The notes beneath the pieces are model-generated. The model did no database searches. It was not told the origin of the DNA and saw only the letters and a list, made by a program, of their open reading frames with translations. 14,254 nucleotides of DNA. It comes from JAHWKI01 sp035513575 (GTDB lineage Bacteria; Gemmatimonadota; Gemmatimonadetes; Longimicrobiales; RSA9). Shown here piece after piece: positions 11,708-14,254 of the stretch. Each line of letters begins with the position of its first letter. Position 1 is the first letter of the stretch. The stretch covers positions 1 to 14,254 of the forward strand of contig DATKBW010000192.1 in NCBI GenBank assembly GCA_035513575.1, written 5' to 3'. Position numbers and translations under genes: made by a program.

Positions 11708-11755
11708 ATCTCTTGCTGCGCGAGCGTCAGAGGCCTTCCGTCCAGCCCCGATCCC

Positions 11756-13146
11756 ATGAGACCCGGACCGTTCGCCCTCCTCCACGTCGGGCTGCTCCTC
11801 TGCCTGGCTCTCCCGGCCGGCGCCGTCGCGCAGGAGGTGCAGGTCGCCCTGGATGATTCCGGTCGCCTGATGGAGATCGATCGGCCGCTGGCGCAACGCC
11901 TGGGGCTGCTCCTCGACGACTACCCCGACCTCGAGGTGGTCCGCCTGTTCGAGCTCGACGGCGGTTCGTTCGTCCTCGAGGTGACCCGCCGCGCGGACGG
12001 GCGCACCACGCGCCAGCGCGTCCCGCTGACCGCCGCAGAGGCGCGGGAGCTCCGGGCGCGCGTGAGCGCCGCCCTGGTGGAGATGGCGCCGGAGGTCATG
12101 CTGGACCAGGACGGCCGCTACCTGCTCCTGGGAACCACCACCCTGCTCGGCCTCGGGTTCTACGGCTGGGCGGTCCCCACCGTCCTGGACCTCAACACGG
12201 GGCGCGGCATCCTCGCGCGTACATGCTCACCGCCGGGGCGAGCTTCGTCATCCCGTACCTGTACACCCGGGACCGCCCGGTCACCTACGGCATGGCCAAT
12301 GCCGGGTTCTGGGGCGCGACCCGCGGGCTCACCCATGGCGTGTACCTGGTGAACCTCCTGGACGACACCCCGAGCGACCGGGCCGCCCTCGGGCTGGGCA
12401 TGGCCCTCAGCCTCGCCGAGGGGCTGGGCGGCTACAGCTGGGCCCGCGCCACCGACATGAGCGCCGGCCAGGCCCATACCATCGGCAACTTCGGCGACTT
12501 CGGACACGCCTGGGCCGGCTCGGTCCTCCTCATGGCCCAGCCGGATCCCGACCAGGCCGCGTTCGCCACCCTGCTCGCGGGGGCCGGCCTCGGGCTGGCC
12601 TACGGTACCACCCGCTCCGCCGCGCTCCCCTACACCTGGGGCGATGCCGAGGTGCAGCGGGCCGCCTTCTTCCTCGGGGCCGGCAACGGCGCCGTCGTCT
12701 GGGACTGGATCTTCGGCGAGCACGCGTCCGATGACGACATCCGCTTCCTCGGCGCCGCCCTCCTCGGTGGCTCCATCGCCGGGCTCCTCGCCGGCGACCA
12801 CGCCCTCCGCGGCCACGACTTCTCCGCCGGCCAGGCCATCCTCGTAGATTTGGGCACCCTCGCCGGCGGGCTGCTCGGCCTCGGCCTCGCCGTCCTGGTT
12901 TCCCCGGAAAACGTCGACGATGCGACGCCCCTCCTCACCCTCGCCGCCGTCGGCGCCGACATCGGGTTCCTCGCCACCTTCGCGAGCCTCTCCGACAACG
13001 CCCGCCGCCGCGCCGAGCGCCGCACCGGCGCCCTGGAGCTCGACATCAATCCGGCCGCCCTCCTCCTCCTCCGCGACGACCATCCCGCGCGCCGCGGCGC
13101 CCCCGGCGTGGAGGTGCCGCTCGTGGCGCTCCGCTACCGGTTTTAG
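11756..13146 (+). pseudogene. Frameshifted exported/membrane protein of unknown function
   Basis: I do not recognise the family. ATG at 11756 starts a signal peptide (hydrophobic 7-21, AGAVA cleavage before Q27), then about 100 residues rich in LDD, RLFELDGG and VLEV. A hydrophobic segment (123-140) leads to GRGIL (149-153) at 12214. There the frame breaks: codons continue one base out, from about 12215 (GAYMLTAGASFVIPYL) to the stop at 13146. One missing base near 12214-12216 restores a single protein of about 463 residues. The second part has several Gly/Ala/Leu-rich hydrophobic helices (AGLGLAYG, GGSIAGLLAGDHAL, GGLLGLGLAVLV, VGADIGFLATFASL), so it is probably an integral membrane protein. 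Both parts keep coding character with no further stops, so the lesion is recent or is a sequence error in a CG run. Confidence 0.75.
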
Positions 13147-13202
13147 TGTCCCGAGTCAGAAGTGCGCCGGCATTGCGTCCCCGGGCCTCCGACTCGGGAC
13201 AC
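13146..13202 (+). terminator. Long inverted repeat after the frameshifted gene
   Basis: GTGTCCCGAGTC (13146-13157) and GACTCGGGACAC (13191-13202) are perfect 12-bp complements separated by 33 bp. The left arm begins on the last base of the stop codon. It may be a terminator without T-run, or a small inverted-repeat element. Confidence 0.5.
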
Positions 13203-13216
13203 CGGCGCCTCCGGGG

Positions 13217-13245
13217 TTGAAGTGACGCGTCGCCTGGACTAGCTT
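13217..13245 (+). promoter_or_regulatory. Promoter of tRNA-Ser(CGA)
   Basis: TTGAAG (13217-13222), 17 bp, TAGCTT (13240-13245). Spacing and -10 equal those of the tRNA-fMet promoter. The tRNA starts 53 bp after the -10. Confidence 0.65.
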
Positions 13246-13257
13246 TCCGTGCTCGGC

Positions 13258-13291
13258 CGGAGCCGCCTCGCGCCCGCGCGAGACGGCTCCG
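13258..13291 (+). other. Stable hairpin in the tRNA-Ser(CGA) leader
   Basis: CGGAGCCG-C-CTCGCGC pairs with GCGCGAG-A-CGGCTCCG around CC, 15 pairs with one mismatch. It lies between the promoter and the tRNA and would be removed by 5' processing. Confidence 0.6.
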
Positions 13292-13297
13292 CCTCCG

Positions 13298-13381
13298 GGA
13301 GGCGTAGCCCTAACTGGTAAGGCACCGCACTCGAAATGCGGCGGGCGCAAGCCCTTGGGGGTTCGAGTCCCTCCGCCTCCG
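13298..13381 (+). tRNA. tRNA-Ser (CGA)
   Basis: Class II tRNA separate from the main array. Acceptor GGAGGCG/CGCCTCC, anticodon stem CCGCA/TGCGG, anticodon CGA at 13332-13334, variable-arm stem GGGC-GCAA-GCCC, discriminator G. Positions 8-9 read TA and the D arm is GCC-CTAACTGGTAA-GGC, unlike the TGGCCGAG form of the other two Ser genes. Confidence 0.93.
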
Positions 13382-13406
13382 CTTGACGTCAAAACATCCG
13401 TTTGCC

Positions 13407-13425
13407 AAGCCCCGTCAGGCTTTTT
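13407..13425 (+). terminator. Terminator after tRNA-Ser(CGA)
   Basis: AAGCC and GGCTT form a short stem around CCGTCA, and the sequence continues in a run of five T (13421-13425). It lies 25 bp after the tRNA. Confidence 0.6.
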
Positions 13426-13465
13426 GCACAGTAGGAACCACTGAGCCACACGACTACCGACGCGA

Positions 13466-13777
13466 ATGCGCTCCCTATCACGTCTCCGATCACTGCAGGA
13501 GCCGGTGCTCCCACTGCCGTGCAGTGGTCTCACGGCTGACGACTGGGCGCTGATCCACGGGGACGAGTTCGCGGAGTGGATGGCCATGGACGCCTCAGAG
13601 CGATGGCGTGAGACCCGGCGGCTATGGGAGACCTATTTCGCGTTCAACCCCAGGCCGCATGAATATCGAACTTCCGTCGGCGATGACCGTCGTGCTCGCC
13701 ACATTGATCAAGAACAAGGTTCGGTCGCTTCTGATGGGGGGGCAGGCATGCGTGGTATACGGCGGCTCGGAGTTTAG
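13466..13777 (+). CDS. Small hypothetical protein upstream of the nucleotidyltransferase
   Basis: Possible 103-aa protein. Residues about 22-56 (DDWALIHGDEFAEWM, then DASERWRETRRLWETYFAF) look protein-like and recall short helical proteins that I associate with genes preceding nucleotidyltransferases of the type found next door. After residue 65 the frame overlaps the nucleotidyltransferase by 119 bp in another phase and looks like its shadow, so the natural C-terminus is probably lost or frameshifted. In a third frame a TGA at 13660-13662 would overlap the next ATG (ATGA), the usual coupled arrangement, if one shift occurred. The ATG at 13466 has no visible ribosome binding site; internal starts at 13580 or 13586 are possible. 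Low confidence in exact limits. Confidence 0.4.
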   Translation: MRSLSRLRSLQEPVLPLPCSGLTADDWALIHGDEFAEWMAMDASERWRETRRLWETYFAFNPRPHEYRTSVGDDRRARHIDQEQGSVASDGGAGMRGIRRLGV

Positions 13778-14254
13778 CCGAGACATCGACATCGCGATCT
13801 ACGCCAACCCCGCGAATCTGATTCGTCTGCGGAGTGCGCTGGCGGAACTGCAAGCGACGGTCATTGCCGTGCCTCCATTCACCGAGGATGTGCTGGCCCG
13901 CGGGCACTCCGTCCATTTCCGGTGTGCCGCGGCTGATGGTATTCGCCTCGACGTCATGTCCAGAATGCGGAATGTGCCGCCCTTCCCGGAGTGCTGGAGT
14001 CGTCGCTCAATCGTGTCCATCGAAGGGGCGGGCGATGTTGACGTTCTCGGCATCGAGGATCTCGTCGCAGCGAAGAAGACCCGGCGTGACAAGGATTGGC
14101 CGGTCGTCAGGAAGCTCGTGGACGTGCACTACGCCGAGTTCGGCAGCGAGCCGACGGAGCAGCGCGTTCGATTCTGGTTGCGAGAGTTGCGCACACCGGA
14201 GGTCCTGCTTGACATGGTCCGGCGCGCACCGGAAATCGCAACTGAGATCGCCGC
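13659..14254 (+). CDS. Nucleotidyltransferase (Pol-beta superfamily), 3' end beyond the window
   Basis: From ATG 13659 the frame stays open to the window edge (198 residues, incomplete). Residues 26-47 (MGGQACVVYGGSEF then SRDIDIAI) carry the nucleotidyltransferase core: G35-G36-S37 and the metal-binding D42 and D44. The third acidic residue is D98 in RLDVMSRM. The block VLGIEDLVAAKKTRRDKDW (129-147) is typical of the minimal nucleotidyltransferases often found beside toxin-antitoxin or other defence genes. All three catalytic Asp are present, so it is probably active, but substrate and role are unknown. Base composition is clearly less GC-rich than upstream. It follows tRNA-Ser(CGA) and a small overlapping ORF, a setting that suggests an acquired segment. 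Confidence 0.85.
   Translation, partial: MNIELPSAMTVVLATLIKNKVRSLLMGGQACVVYGGSEFSRDIDIAIYANPANLIRLRSALAELQATVIAVPPFTEDVLARGHSVHFRCAAADGIRLDVMSRMRNVPPFPECWSRRSIVSIEGAGDVDVLGIEDLVAAKKTRRDKDWPVVRKLVDVHYAEFGSEPTEQRVRFWLRELRTPEVLLDMVRRAPEIATEIA

Noticed and set aside
9394..11759. Many open frames on both strands across the tRNA array (for example minus-strand products with GFEP, RPGSNRRP or LSYSP motifs)
   Set aside because: These are translations of tRNA genes and their complements, a well-known source of false hypothetical proteins.
1..14254. CRISPR array
   Set aside because: The repeats present are 7-12 bp and contiguous, or tRNA arms; there are no spaced 24-37 bp repeats and no cas genes.

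Overview
This is a GC-rich chromosomal segment dominated by a large tRNA array, with ordinary housekeeping and envelope genes upstream and the start of a probable accessory cassette at the right end. High GC, a BlaI regulator paired with an M56 membrane peptidase carrying TonB-type domains, a COG4324-type aminopeptidase and a divergent LeuRS all fit Gemmatimonadota or a neighbouring phylum. That assignment is an inference; no rRNA or other marker settles it.

Layout. 1-421 holds no convincing gene. 422-1336 (+) encodes an AbiEi-like/DUF559 protein. It converges on a minus-strand pair, a BlaI-family repressor (3381-3758) and an M56 peptidase with a plug-like domain and two TonB C-terminal repeats (1393-3384). 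The pair shares an ATGA overlap and is led by a sigma70 promoter covered by two ACTA-N6-TAGT dyads. A second minus-strand pair (DUF423 membrane protein, then an MliC-like lipoprotein, overlapping GTGA) lies at 3875-5028. It diverges from a putative zinc aminopeptidase (5254-6336, +) across a gap with a 12-bp tandem repeat and two GAACGTTC palindromes. leuS follows (6434-8932, +).

From 9230 to 11668 there are 19 tRNA genes on the + strand: fMet, Phe, Trp, Glu(CTC), Glu(TTC), Gly(GCC), Asp, Ala(GGC), Leu(CAG), Leu(GAG), Tyr, Val(GAC), Ala(CGC), Thr(CGT), Gly(CCC), Gln(CTG), Ser(GCT), Ser(GGA), Pro(CGG). fMet has its own promoter and Rho-independent terminator. A second promoter-like site with the same -10 (TAGCTT) precedes the Gly(CCC) group. 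A 20th gene, Ser(CGA), sits alone at 13298 with the same promoter type. Nearly all anticodons begin with G or C, suited to a GC-rich codon set. leuS lies just upstream, so the block is largely about supplying charged tRNA.

A frameshifted exported/membrane protein of unknown role lies at 11756-13146. After tRNA-Ser(CGA), base composition drops and a small ORF overlaps a nucleotidyltransferase that runs off the window, which may mark the edge of an acquired region.

The least explained structure is in the spacers. Degenerate 7-bp tandem repeats (CTGANNN) lie before leuS and in two tRNA spacers, and a possible second heptad type (GTGGTTC-like) is in a third. An 8-bp repeat (ACGCGAAG) forms a large inverted repeat after leuS. 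A 13-bp leader recurs just before three tRNA genes, and a roughly 100-bp tandem duplication has left a 5' fragment of tRNA-Gly. I see no CRISPR array, transposase, or clearly new multi-gene system.
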